The position numbers and the translations under genes were made by a program. DNA of 43,796 nucleotides, taken from positions 1 through 43,796 of the forward strand of contig JAHZIB010000011.1 in the NCBI GenBank assembly GCA_019419955.1. The letters run 5' to 3'. Under the pieces are notes generated by a model. It ran no database searches. It was not told the DNA's origin and saw nothing but the letters and a program-made list of their open reading frames with translations. Positions 32,065-40,589 of this stretch are shown piece after piece. Source of the stretch: Clostridiales bacterium. GTDB lineage: Bacteria; Bacillota; Clostridia; TANB77; CAG-508. Positions within the stretch are counted from its first letter, which is position 1; every line of letters begins with the position of its first letter.

Positions 32065-35013
32065 TTATCTTTTCACTTCTTCCATAATATATACTTCTAT
32101 AATGTCTCCTTCATTTAAGTCATTGTATTTTTCAATTTGCATACCACACTCAAAGCCTTTTGTTACTTCTTTTACATCATCTTTAAAACGTTTTAGTGAA
32201 GCAAGTTTTCCATCATGTATTACAACATTATCGCGAATTACTCTTACTCCGGCATTTCTTTCTACCTTGCCATCTAATACATATCCACCCGCAATTGTTC
32301 CAACACTTGATACCTTAAATGTTTGTCTTACTTCCACATTTCCTATTACTTTTTCTTCATAGATTGGTGCAAGCATTCCTTTCATCGCTGATTCAACATC
32401 TTCAATCGCATTATATATTACTGAATATTGCTTGATTTCCACACTATCCTTTTCTGCCATATCTTTTGCTGTAATACCAGGTCTTACATTAAAAGCTATA
32501 ATTATAGCTTTTGCTGCTTTTGCTAGCTGTACATCTGATTCAGTAACTGCTCCTACTGCAGAATGAATAACTTTAACTCTTACTTCTTCATTAGACAATT
32601 TTTCCAATGATTGTTTTAATGCCTGTGCTGTTCCTTGTACGTCTGCTTTTACAATTATATCTAATTGTTTTAAGTTTTCGCTTTCCATTTTCTCAAATAG
32701 ATTGCTTAAAGTTACTTTGCTCTGTTCTGCTAATTCTTTTTCTCTTTCTTGACGTTTTCTTCTTTCTATTAAATGTTTAGCCATTTTTTCGTCTTTTACT
32801 TCATAGAAAGTATCTCCAGCCTGTGGGACATTTGTTAATCCCATTATTTCTACTGGTGTTGAAGGTCCTGCTTTTTTAATTTTCTGTCCTTTATCATTTT
32901 TCATTGCTCTAATTCTACCAATAGAAGTTCCAACAACAATTGTATCTCCTTCATCCAAAGTACCTCTTTGAACCAACATTGATGCAATTGGTCCCTTTGA
33001 CTTATCTAATCTTGCTTCTATTACTGTACCTTTGGCTTGCTTGTTTGGGTTTGCCTTTAATTCCTTAACATCTGCCACTAAAAGGACCATTTCAAGCAAG
33101 TTTTCTATATTAATATGTTTCTTTGCAGAAATGGGAACAAATATTGTATCTCCGCCCCACTCTTCTGGTACTAATTCATATTCCATTAACTCTTGTTTGA
33201 TTTTATCTACATTTGCACCTGGTAAATCTATTTTGTTTACAGCTACAATAATTGGTATCTCCGCTGCCTTAGCATGATTTATAGCTTCTATTGTTTGAGG
33301 CATCACTCCATCATCTGCTGCCACAACAAGTATTGCAATATCTGTTATTTGCGCTCCTCTAGCTCTCATACTTGTAAAAGCCTCATGCCCTGGTGTATCT
33401 AAAAATGTTATTTCTCTTCCATTTATATTTACCATGTATGCACCTATATGTTGTGTAATTCCACCGGCTTCTCCCTCGATTACATTAGTACTCCTAATTG
33501 CATCAAGTAAAGATGTTTTACCATGGTCTACATGTCCCATTACTACTACAACCGGTGGTCTTGTCTTTAATTGCTCTGGTGAATCTTCTGTTTCATCAAA
33601 CAATATATCTTCTTCTTTCACTTCAACCTTTTTATTAGCTGTAATTCCAAATTCACTTGCGACCAAATATGCTGTATCAAAATCAACTGTGTTATTTATT
33701 GTTGCCATTATTCCCAGACTGAATAATTTTTTAATTACTTCTGCTGTAGTTTTTTTCATTTCTTGTGCCAAATCTTTTACTGTTATATTCTCTGGAATAG
33801 TAATTTCCTTCAGTTCAAATATTTTTTGCTTTCTTTCTTCTGTAACTTTTGGCGATTTCTTCTTGTTTTTCTTTCCCCTCGCAGTTGTTAAATCATAATA
33901 ATCAAACATTCCACCATCTTGGTCTGAAAACATATTTGACAATTTATCAACCTGTTTTAAATCTTTTAATTTGCCACTATCAAATTGCTCTAACTGACTA
34001 CTTCTTCTTGCTTTGCTAGTCTTCTTATTATTATTTTTATCTTCAAATTTATTATTATTCTTTTGCTTATCAATGGCCTTGTTATAATCCCTCTGAACTT
34101 CTTTTTCGACAACTTCATTGGTCATGATATTTTTTATGTTTTTATCAATGCTTTTTTCATCAAGTGGTCTTCTATTATTATTGTTAAATCTACCACCTTG
34201 ATTATTCCTATTATTTCCTTGCTTATTTTTATTGGCAAATTGATTGTTCCTTCCATTCTGGTTTTTTTCATTACTGTTGTTTCTAAAATTATTATTCCTA
34301 TTATTTCTAAAATTATTATTTTTATTTGCATTATTTCTGTTTTCTGTATTCTTATTTTGAATTTTATTCTCTTTTTCAACCTGAACTTTTTCCTCAGTCT
34401 TAATTTCTATTTTCTCCTCTACAACTACTTTTTCAGGTTCTTTTTTCTCAGTTACTTCTTCCTTTGGTTGAACATCTTCTGTACTTGTTTCCTTTGGCTT
34501 TAGTCCAAATAATTCACTAACAGTAAGAGGTTTTGTTTGTTTATTTCTATAAACAATATTATAATCATTTTTGTTTGTTCTTTCCACAAAACCAACATCT
34601 CTTTTGCTGCCAGATTGAGTCTTATTGCCACTTTGTGACTTGCTCTCTTCTTCAGAAAATATAACTTCTCTTCTTATAATAACAGGTGCTTCAGATTGTT
34701 TCTTTTTAGAAGTAGTATGTGCTTTCTTTTCTAAATGATTACTATCATCTTCTCTTTTTCCTTCGCCTTTATTATTTTTTTCAGTTTCATCTGGTTTAGC
34801 AGTTGATTTGCTTTCCATATTATCGTTTGATGCTTTTTTTGCATTATTAGTCAAGCTACCACTTACTTTTTGTTTAATCTGCTCTGCCTGATTATCATCA
34901 ACCGCACTTAAGTGACTTGTTACTCCTATTCCTAAATCGTTTGCTATATTTATAATTTCCTTGCTACTTAAACCTACTTCTTTTGCTATTTCATGTATTT
35001 TAACTTTACCCAA
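32065..35013 (-). CDS. infB: Translation initiation factor IF-2, with long Asn-rich N-terminal region
   Basis: IF-2 is the GTPase that places initiator tRNA in the P site. The start chosen is a TTG at 35013 (MGKVKIHEIAKEVGL), six bases after GGGGTG and matching the usual IF-2 N-terminus; an ATG at 35028 gives five extra residues. The product is about 982 residues, longer than the roughly 720 of Bacillus. The excess is a charged, then Asn/Arg-rich disordered stretch at about residues 60-345. A second IF2_N domain (ITIPENITVKDLAQEM) is followed by the G domain with GHVDHGKT at about 493-500, DTPGHEAF, NKIDLP, and domains II-IV. It overlaps the ylxQ stop by 8 bases, implying translational coupling. 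Confidence 0.96.
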   Translation of the reverse strand: MGKVKIHEIAKEVGLSSKEIINIANDLGIGVTSHLSAVDDNQAEQIKQKVSGSLTNNAKKASNDNMESKSTAKPDETEKNNKGEGKREDDSNHLEKKAHTTSKKKQSEAPVIIRREVIFSEEESKSQSGNKTQSGSKRDVGFVERTNKNDYNIVYRNKQTKPLTVSELFGLKPKETSTEDVQPKEEVTEKKEPEKVVVEEKIEIKTEEKVQVEKENKIQNKNTENRNNANKNNNFRNNRNNNFRNNSNEKNQNGRNNQFANKNKQGNNRNNQGGRFNNNNRRPLDEKSIDKNIKNIMTNEVVEKEVQRDYNKAIDKQKNNNKFEDKNNNKKTSKARRSSQLEQFDSGKLKDLKQVDKLSNMFSDQDGGMFDYYDLTTARGKKNKKKSPKVTEERKQKIFELKEITIPENITVKDLAQEMKKTTAEVIKKLFSLGIMATINNTVDFDTAYLVASEFGITANKKVEVKEEDILFDETEDSPEQLKTRPPVVVVMGHVDHGKTSLLDAIRSTNVIEGEAGGITQHIGAYMVNINGREITFLDTPGHEAFTSMRARGAQITDIAILVVAADDGVMPQTIEAINHAKAAEIPIIVAVNKIDLPGANVDKIKQELMEYELVPEEWGGDTIFVPISAKKHINIENLLEMVLLVADVKELKANPNKQAKGTVIEARLDKSKGPIASMLVQRGTLDEGDTIVVGTSIGRIRAMKNDKGQKIKKAGPSTPVEIMGLTNVPQAGDTFYEVKDEKMAKHLIERRKRQEREKELAEQSKVTLSNLFEKMESENLKQLDIIVKADVQGTAQALKQSLEKLSNEEVRVKVIHSAVGAVTESDVQLAKAAKAIIIAFNVRPGITAKDMAEKDSVEIKQYSVIYNAIEDVESAMKGMLAPIYEEKVIGNVEVRQTFKVSSVGTIAGGYVLDGKVERNAGVRVIRDNVVIHDGKLASLKRFKDDVKEVTKGFECGMQIEKYNDLNEGDIIEVYIMEEVKR

Positions 35014-35326
35014 TAGCTTCACCCCCATTATTAATTTTCATAATCTCATTAGAAAAATTCAAATTCTTTACTCCTATAACTGCTTTATTTTGCTTCCCTA
35101 TAGCTTTACTAATCTGCTCTATAGATAATATTTCCAATATAGGTATCTTCTTTCTGTTACAAATATTATTAAAATTCATTTTCGTCCTTTCTGAAGCATC
35201 TGTCGCAACAATAATTAATTTTACGCTATTTTTTTCTATTGCTTTATCGCATGCTTCTGTTCCAAAAACAATTTGCCCTGCACGAGTTGCTAGCCCCAAC
35301 AAGCCATATATTTTATCATTTACCAA
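35006..35326 (-). CDS. ylxQ: L7Ae-family RNA-binding protein YlxQ
   Basis: YlxQ is a small L7Ae/L30e-fold protein encoded in nusA operons; it probably binds kink-turn RNA, but its exact role is unsettled. The 106-residue sequence has GLLGLATRAGQIVFGTEAC and KLIIVATDASERTKMNF, both typical. The start is a TTG at 35326 with GAGGTG six bases upstream, and the frame overlaps the rnpM stop by 11 bases. The C-terminus overlaps the infB start. The position between rnpM and infB is the conserved one. Confidence 0.9.
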   Translation of the reverse strand: MVNDKIYGLLGLATRAGQIVFGTEACDKAIEKNSVKLIIVATDASERTKMNFNNICNRKKIPILEILSIEQISKAIGKQNKAVIGVKNLNFSNEIMKINNGGEAIG

Positions 35327-35576
35327 TAATTACACCTCTTAAACTTTCATAAATTTCATCTGATATTTTTGTACCGAATGCTCTATCCAGCCTCTTAGAT
35401 TTAATAGCCTTTTTCAAACACTCCACATTGTCACAAATATATGCACCTCTACCTTGAGCTTTTCCACTTCTATCTACACTTATTATTCCATCTTTATTTT
35501 TCACAATTCTAATAAGTTCTTTTTTATCTTTTTGAGAATTGCAACCTATACAAGTCCTCTGTGGTACATTCTTCAC
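35316..35576 (-). CDS. rnpM: RNase P modulator RnpM (YlxR, DUF448)
   Basis: YlxR proteins bind RNase P RNA and modulate its activity; they were long known only as DUF448. The 86-residue protein has the family opening RTCIGCNSQKDKKELIRIV, the RSGKAQGRGAYICDN segment, and the C-terminal AIKSKRLDRAFG. The start is a GTG at 35576 behind AAGGAG. The stop overlaps the ylxQ start by 11 bases. Order nusA-rnpM-ylxQ-infB is standard for Firmicutes. Confidence 0.94.
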   Translation of the reverse strand: MKNVPQRTCIGCNSQKDKKELIRIVKNKDGIISVDRSGKAQGRGAYICDNVECLKKAIKSKRLDRAFGTKISDEIYESLRGVIIGK

Positions 35577-35618
35577 CCTTACATTCTCTCCTTCTTATTT
35601 TATTCAGCTTGTTCCATA

Positions 35619-36773
35619 TTATTCATCAGTATTTTCAGCTTTTTCTGGCACTTCTTCACTTTTCTCACTATCTATATTAGCCAGCATTTCTCTAAACTGC
35701 GACTCGCTCTTTATATCAATTTTCCAACTCGTAAGTTTAGCAGCAAGTCTTGCATTTTGTCCTGCCTTGCCTATTGCAAGTGACAATTGGTCATCTCTTA
35801 CAATTACCTGTGCAAACTTTTCTTCTGGTTTAACATCTACTGCCATAACTTCTGCTGGAAGTAATGCCGCTGATATAAAAATTGCTGGATCCTCAGACCA
35901 CTCTATAACATCTATTTTCTCACCGTTTAACTCATTTATAATATTTTGTATACGAATTCCTTTTTGTCCTACACAAGATCCAACTGGGTCAATATTCTCA
36001 TTTGGAGAATATACAGCCACTTTACATCTGTTTCCTGGATCTCTTGAAACACTCTTTATTTCAATTACTCCTTCATATATCTCTGGAATTTCAAGTTCAA
36101 ATAATTTCCTTACAAAATCAACATGTGCTCTTGACACTATAACTTGTGGTCTACCTTTTAATCCTCTCTCTACTTCCAATATATATGCCCTTATTTTATC
36201 ATTTACTTTGTAGTGCTCTGTAGGGATTTGTTCTTTTACAGGCATTATCCCCTCAAGTTTTCCTAAATCCAGTACAACTGTTCCACCATCTGCTTTTTGA
36301 ACTATTCCTGAAACAATTTCACCTTTTCTTTCATTAAATTCATCAAATAAGTAATTTCTTGATGCTTCTCTAATTTTTTGTACAATAACTTGTTTAGCAG
36401 TCTGAGCAGCTATTCTGCCAAAATTTTTAGGCACTTGTTCAATTTCTGCCTTATCTCCAACCTCTAAATTCTTATTTATCTTTCTAGCATCTTCCAAACA
36501 AATTTGTAATTTGCTATTTTCAACTTCCTCAGGTTTTTCTACAACATCCTTTTCTGCATAAACATGAATTTCGCCAGTCTTGTCATCCATAGTTATCTTT
36601 ACGTTTTCTGCAGAATCAAAATTCCTTTTATATGCTGTTACCAATGCTGTTTCAATAGCCTCTAATAAGTAATCCTTCTTTATTCCTTTTTCTTTTTCTA
36701 GTTCATCCATTGCTATAATTAATTCATTGCTATCAATTGCTTGAATATTTGTTTTAGATGTTTTCTTCATCAT
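35619..36773 (-). CDS. nusA: Transcription termination/antitermination protein NusA
   Basis: NusA binds RNA polymerase and nascent RNA and modulates pausing, termination and antitermination. The 384-residue protein has the N-terminal polymerase-binding domain (LEKEKGIKKDYLLEAIETAL), an S1 domain at about residues 145-215 (KGEIVSGIVQKADGGTVVLD), and two KH domains (SCVGQKGIRIQNI and QLSLAIGKAGQNARLAA). It ends in an acidic tail. The C-terminal acidic repeats of proteobacterial NusA are absent, as in other Firmicutes. The ATG at 36773 has AAGGAGG upstream. It follows rimP and precedes rnpM. Confidence 0.97.
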   Translation of the reverse strand: MMKKTSKTNIQAIDSNELIIAMDELEKEKGIKKDYLLEAIETALVTAYKRNFDSAENVKITMDDKTGEIHVYAEKDVVEKPEEVENSKLQICLEDARKINKNLEVGDKAEIEQVPKNFGRIAAQTAKQVIVQKIREASRNYLFDEFNERKGEIVSGIVQKADGGTVVLDLGKLEGIMPVKEQIPTEHYKVNDKIRAYILEVERGLKGRPQVIVSRAHVDFVRKLFELEIPEIYEGVIEIKSVSRDPGNRCKVAVYSPNENIDPVGSCVGQKGIRIQNIINELNGEKIDVIEWSEDPAIFISAALLPAEVMAVDVKPEEKFAQVIVRDDQLSLAIGKAGQNARLAAKLTSWKIDIKSESQFREMLANIDSEKSEEVPEKAENTDE

Positions 36774-36804
36774 TATTTATTCCTCCTTTTAGAATTTATT
36801 TTAG

Positions 36805-37281
36805 TTATTCATCCCAGTTATATACAGTTTTTATTTGAGAAATACTTTTTCTGTCAATATTTATTTCTCCATTTTCTATTCCTAACAAAATCTCTTTCTC
36901 GTCAAAGTCTTTTAAAACACCCACAACATCTTTGAGTTTTACTTTGTTAAGCTCAATTGCTTTAAACAAACTTACTCTAACTTTGTTTCCAATATTATCT
37001 TCTAAATGTTTGTCCTTTCTCAAAAGTTTTTCAACACCAGTTGAAGATATTTCTAGAAAATACTGCTCTTTAATATAATTTGCTTTATCCAGAAGATCAT
37101 TTACTGCATTATTTACCATTTCGCAATCATTCAAACTAATAGAACCATCCATTTTCTCTATAAAAATGCGAAGGTAATAATTCTGTCCCTCTTTTGTATA
37201 CTGTACATCATATAAGCTATAGCCTAATTCTTGTACCTTACTTTTTAAGAGAGCCTCTACTCTTTCCTCAATATTTGCCAT
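36805..37281 (-). CDS. rimP: Ribosome maturation factor RimP
   Basis: RimP assists 30S subunit assembly. The 158-residue protein shows the N-terminal alpha-beta domain (ELGYSLYDVQYTKEGQNYYLRIFIEK), SLNDCEMVNNAVNDLLD, and the SSTGVEKLLRKDKHLEDNIGNKVRV segment that is close to the family signature. A C-terminal SH3-like domain follows. The ATG at 37281 has AAAGGAG upstream. It is the first gene of the operon with nusA and infB; the hairpin at 37313-37335 lies in its leader. Confidence 0.95.
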   Translation of the reverse strand: MANIEERVEALLKSKVQELGYSLYDVQYTKEGQNYYLRIFIEKMDGSISLNDCEMVNNAVNDLLDKANYIKEQYFLEISSTGVEKLLRKDKHLEDNIGNKVRVSLFKAIELNKVKLKDVVGVLKDFDEKEILLGIENGEINIDRKSISQIKTVYNWDE

Positions 37282-37312
37282 ATGTACTCCTTTTTTGTTT
37301 TATTACGACTAG

Positions 37313-37335
37313 AGAGTGGAATTTGTTTCCACTCT
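37313..37335 (-). other. Leader hairpin upstream of rimP
   Basis: A perfect 9-bp stem AGAGTGGAA (37313-37321) with TTCCACTCT (37327-37335) and a 5-base loop, about 30 bases before the rimP start. No U-tract follows on either strand, so it is not a plain terminator. In the leader of the nusA operon it could take part in regulation, but nothing specific is recognised. Confidence 0.45.
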
Positions 37336-37415
37336 CCCTCTCAATTATGTCTTTATTATTATACAGCACTTTTTTACCAAATGCAAGTTTTTTTGAAAAA
37401 TATTTTTTCGTTAAA

Positions 37416-37564
37416 GTTATAGAATAATGGTTATTGCACATTTTAAGTCCTCACAGGGAGAATCCAATTAAAAATTTTCACAAGCTTGGTAAGCGTCGAT
37501 TTGTGAAAATCTTTAATGGAACTCTCGTTGTATGACAATTATTTTTTTACCATTATATTGTAAC
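37416..37564. repeat. MITE-like inverted-repeat element, family 1, copy C
   Basis: This copy is 149 bp, from GTTATAGAATAATGG to CCATTATATTGTAAC, in the same orientation as copy B. The inner hairpin (AATTAAAAATTTTCACAAG with TTTGTGAAAATCTTTAATG) and the CAGGGAGAATCC and GGAACTCTCGTTG boxes are well kept. It lies in the 360-base gap between rimP and the next upstream gene. Confidence 0.85.
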
Positions 37565-37641
37565 GTCAGTCTCTCTACTTGTTATTTCGTATATAATAAT
37601 TTCTTTAGTAATCATACCTGGAGTCTTGTAGCATCTAGGCT

Positions 37642-38499
37642 CTAGCTTTTTAAATCTAAAATTCCATTGTTACCAATTAATGCAGTTACTCGTACTCCGT
37701 CGTTCTTTATTCTCTCATGTACTTCTTCCATCTTTCTCTTATCCATTCTTTCTTTTAAGAGCACACTTTCATATATCTTTACATTGTCAAATTTCGTACC
37801 AAGTCTTTCAAACCTTTCTAAATACTCATCTGGAAATTCAATTTCCAAATATCGCACATTTATTCCTGCAAAACTTATATCATCATATTGCACATCTTCT
37901 TTTATATTCACAATTATAGCTTCTCTATTAATTCTGTATTTCTCTAATTCCTCTTTACTTAAATTTACATTTAAAATATATTTTGCTCTTTTTAAAGCTT
38001 TCTTCTTATTATTTGAGACTGAAATCAAAATATTATCATTATACAGCAGATTATCTTGTACATTTTTCAATCTTTCCAAATCATTTGTCACTATATTTGT
38101 CATTCTAAAATTCTCTATAAATATTTTTAAAAAATTCAAATCTAAAGAATTATCCTTTTTAAAAATAATATATACTTCTTCTTGCCTTATATCTTTATTT
38201 TGCATCTCCAATATATATTTCATAATATCAAACTGCAAAAACTCCATCACTTTTCTGCCATTTATAACTACAATGTAATCCTGCATCATTTTGCAAATTT
38301 CCTCTTTATATTCCTTTAAATCTTCCGAAAAAACCAATGTGTCAATTTTGAATTTATTTATATATTTAACTAATTTATTTTTTACTCTATTTTTCTTTTT
38401 GTCATAAATCGTAATTACATAATTATTTTCAAAATTTTCAATTTCAACTCCTTGAAAAAAATTTGTCTTCTTTTCTTCCTTAATATATGCAATTGTCAT
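37642..38499 (-). CDS. Conserved-looking protein of unknown function (285 residues)
   Basis: The start chosen is the ATG at 38499 with a perfect AAGGAGG; upstream in-frame codons to 38544 lie before this site. I do not recognise the family. The sequence looks like a soluble alpha/beta protein with alternating hydrophobic strands and Lys/Glu-rich helices, for example IDTLVFSEDLKEYKEEI, MTNIVTNDLERLKNVQ, then NILISVSNNKKKALKRAKY, reminiscent of a Rossmann-type order. No catalytic motif or membrane segment is visible. The C-terminus (DGVRVTALIGNNGIL) is well structured rather than low-complexity. It could be co-transcribed with the GH18 gene upstream, 141 bases away. Confidence 0.8.
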   Translation of the reverse strand: MTIAYIKEEKKTNFFQGVEIENFENNYVITIYDKKKNRVKNKLVKYINKFKIDTLVFSEDLKEYKEEICKMMQDYIVVINGRKVMEFLQFDIMKYILEMQNKDIRQEEVYIIFKKDNSLDLNFLKIFIENFRMTNIVTNDLERLKNVQDNLLYNDNILISVSNNKKKALKRAKYILNVNLSKEELEKYRINREAIIVNIKEDVQYDDISFAGINVRYLEIEFPDEYLERFERLGTKFDNVKIYESVLLKERMDKRKMEEVHERIKNDGVRVTALIGNNGILDLKS

Positions 38500-38640
38500 C
38501 TCATACCTCCTTAGTGCAGGCATATTTATTACGCAAAAGCCCACATAAATATATCTTGTCTAATTATATTTATGTGAGCTTTTATTTATTCCAATTTTCT
38601 ACCTCTAACTATGCACCAATTTCATATTCGCAAATAATCT

Positions 38641-40332
38641 TTATTCTACCTCCAAAATTTCTGAAATAACATTCCAAATCGAATCTGGTTCTCTATCCTT
38701 CTCCCAAAAGGCTGCTCCAGCCAAATCATATTCACCAATCAAAGAAAGTTTTGCTTTTATAGACTCCTCATCTTCTGCCCATATTTTATTAGTAACACCA
38801 TTTTCCACAAATTCTATATAATATTGTTTCAATTCATCATCCCAAGTTCTACTTGCTCCTTCTGGCACCACATCTTCAATACTCTTCATATCAATTGTAG
38901 AAGTCTCTATTTCTCCATTATGTTCCTCCCATACTCTAGTATAAAAAGGAACTCCTAATATTAATTTCTCTGCCTCCACACCTTCTTGTCCTAAAAACTT
39001 TTCAATATTTGCCTTAACCCAATTGTAACCTGCTGTCGTGCCCTCAACAGGAGAAGATATACCATTTTGGTCATATGCCATAAATACTATGTAATCTGCT
39101 ACATCTCCTATTACATTTCTGTCATAACAAAGTGACCATTCTGGGCTTCCATCTGGTGCAGTAACATCTACCGAAAGTACTGCACCAATTTCTTTTAATC
39201 TAGGCTTTAGCTCTATTATAAACCTTGAGAATAAATCTTTGTCTTCCTCATACATATACTCAAAATCTATGTTAATTCCATCAATCTTATATTTTAGCAC
39301 TAGACTAACTATATTTTCTATCAACGTCTGCCTTAAGTTATAATCTCTCATTATTTCTGCTGTAGTCTCTATATATGAGTTGTTTGAAAGAATTGGCCAA
39401 ACTTTGTCACCATTAGAATGTGCCCATTCAACATATTTTTTACCTTCTTCTCCCGCATTATCTGTAATGGCTCCTTTTCCCTCATCAACTAAAGAAAAAA
39501 ATGCTGGACTTAATACATTTACACCTTTAATATTTGTCCCTGTTCTGTCAGGTGGATACACATATTCTGAATAATAATCCCAAGCCATGCTAATATTGCC
39601 CTCAATCTGCTCTTTTGTTTCTATAGCTTCTCTTACTGTGTACTCATTAACTAAAGTGTTTTCTTTTACATAACCCAATTTACCAGTATCTGTTCTAATT
39701 TCAATCCAGCCATTTTCTGCCTCATCTGCAAGTGTTACCGTTTCCCCTTGTTCAATCTTATCTACATCTCTTGAGAAAACAGTTGGGTATGATTTCACTC
39801 TGTTATTTTTTCTACTATCTGCAACAATATGCGCTCTATCTTTAGAATCCACAGTTATAGTATCAGACGACTCTATATAACTTATCTCAACATTATATAC
39901 ATTTGTTAAGCTTGAAAAAGGAATATAATAGGTATCATTTTCTTGAAGAACAGTTCCTGTTATCTCCACTTTAGAACCATTATTTGTTGCAAAATTCTCT
40001 CCCACAACTATCCCAGCAATTTGGTTTTCAGATGTTGTAATTATTTGGTTTGTCCCTTGTTCATAATATATATATGGGTCAAAAAAATTTTCAATATCTT
40101 CTTTAGATATATATATTACTCCTTCTCTAATTATTACATCATGTTTTAAATCTGATGTAACATTGCTGTTATTTATCACCAAATTTGTTTTTTCTGACAC
40201 CTCAGTATTTCTGTAATTTGGCGTTACTTTTAATACAAAGAAAACCAATCCTAGAAATATAGCTACAATTACTATTTTGCTAAAAAATTTACTTTTCACT
40301 TTTTCTTCTTCTCTTTTCGCTCTCCTCGACAT
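38641..40332 (-). CDS. Membrane-anchored GH18 glycosidase with SH3 domain, cell-wall/spore type
   Basis: The 563-residue protein has a basic cytoplasmic start, one membrane anchor (about residues 19-37), and a copper-amine-oxidase-N-like domain at 65-160 (VIIREGVIYISKEDI, YYIPFSSL). A bacterial SH3 domain at about 170-225 (VKSYPTVFSRDV, GWIEIRTDTGKLGYV) and a GH18 barrel from about 245 follow. The GH18 active site is DGINIDFE at 351-358, with D351, D356 and the acid E358; the position of the third Asp is Asn, as in some YaaH/SleL-type members. Such enzymes act on N-acetylglucosamine-containing wall polymers, for example spore cortex. The ATG at 40332 has AAGGAG upstream. Confidence 0.9.
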   Translation of the reverse strand: MSRRAKREEEKVKSKFFSKIVIVAIFLGLVFFVLKVTPNYRNTEVSEKTNLVINNSNVTSDLKHDVIIREGVIYISKEDIENFFDPYIYYEQGTNQIITTSENQIAGIVVGENFATNNGSKVEITGTVLQENDTYYIPFSSLTNVYNVEISYIESSDTITVDSKDRAHIVADSRKNNRVKSYPTVFSRDVDKIEQGETVTLADEAENGWIEIRTDTGKLGYVKENTLVNEYTVREAIETKEQIEGNISMAWDYYSEYVYPPDRTGTNIKGVNVLSPAFFSLVDEGKGAITDNAGEEGKKYVEWAHSNGDKVWPILSNNSYIETTAEIMRDYNLRQTLIENIVSLVLKYKIDGINIDFEYMYEEDKDLFSRFIIELKPRLKEIGAVLSVDVTAPDGSPEWSLCYDRNVIGDVADYIVFMAYDQNGISSPVEGTTAGYNWVKANIEKFLGQEGVEAEKLILGVPFYTRVWEEHNGEIETSTIDMKSIEDVVPEGASRTWDDELKQYYIEFVENGVTNKIWAEDEESIKAKLSLIGEYDLAGAAFWEKDREPDSIWNVISEILEVE

Positions 40333-40387
40333 TTTTTATCTCCTTGTTTTTTTATTTACCTCTTCAAGGCAGAATAATTCTGCTTTT

Positions 40388-40570
40388 CTAAAAATAAATT
40401 ATAAGCGCTCCAATTATTGCAATAATAAAACCCAGTATTTTCAACCCCCACGCTGCTTGGTTCTGATCTCCAAACCCAAATAATTTCCTTGTTAATATTC
40501 TCGCATCATATACTATAATAACTCCAGCCACAGCCATAATTAATGCTATAAAATCAATAACCATTTCCAT
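40388..40570 (-). CDS. Small two-helix membrane protein (60 residues)
   Basis: The protein consists of two membrane helices (IDFIALIMAVAGVIIVYDAR and LKILGFIIAIIGALIIYF) joined by a short loop with LFGFGDQNQAAW. I do not recognise a named family. The ATG at 40570 has AAAGGAG upstream. It sits between the epimerase-like gene (20 bases away) and the GH18 gene, so co-transcription is likely. The clean helix pattern and ribosome site support coding. Confidence 0.75.
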   Translation of the reverse strand: MEMVIDFIALIMAVAGVIIVYDARILTRKLFGFGDQNQAAWGLKILGFIIAIIGALIIYF

Positions 40571-40589
40571 AATTTTACACTCCTTTTTG

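Noticed and set aside
34063..34503. 146-residue Ile/Phe-rich plus-strand frame
   Set aside because: Antisense shadow of the Asn-rich IF-2 segment; no ribosome site.
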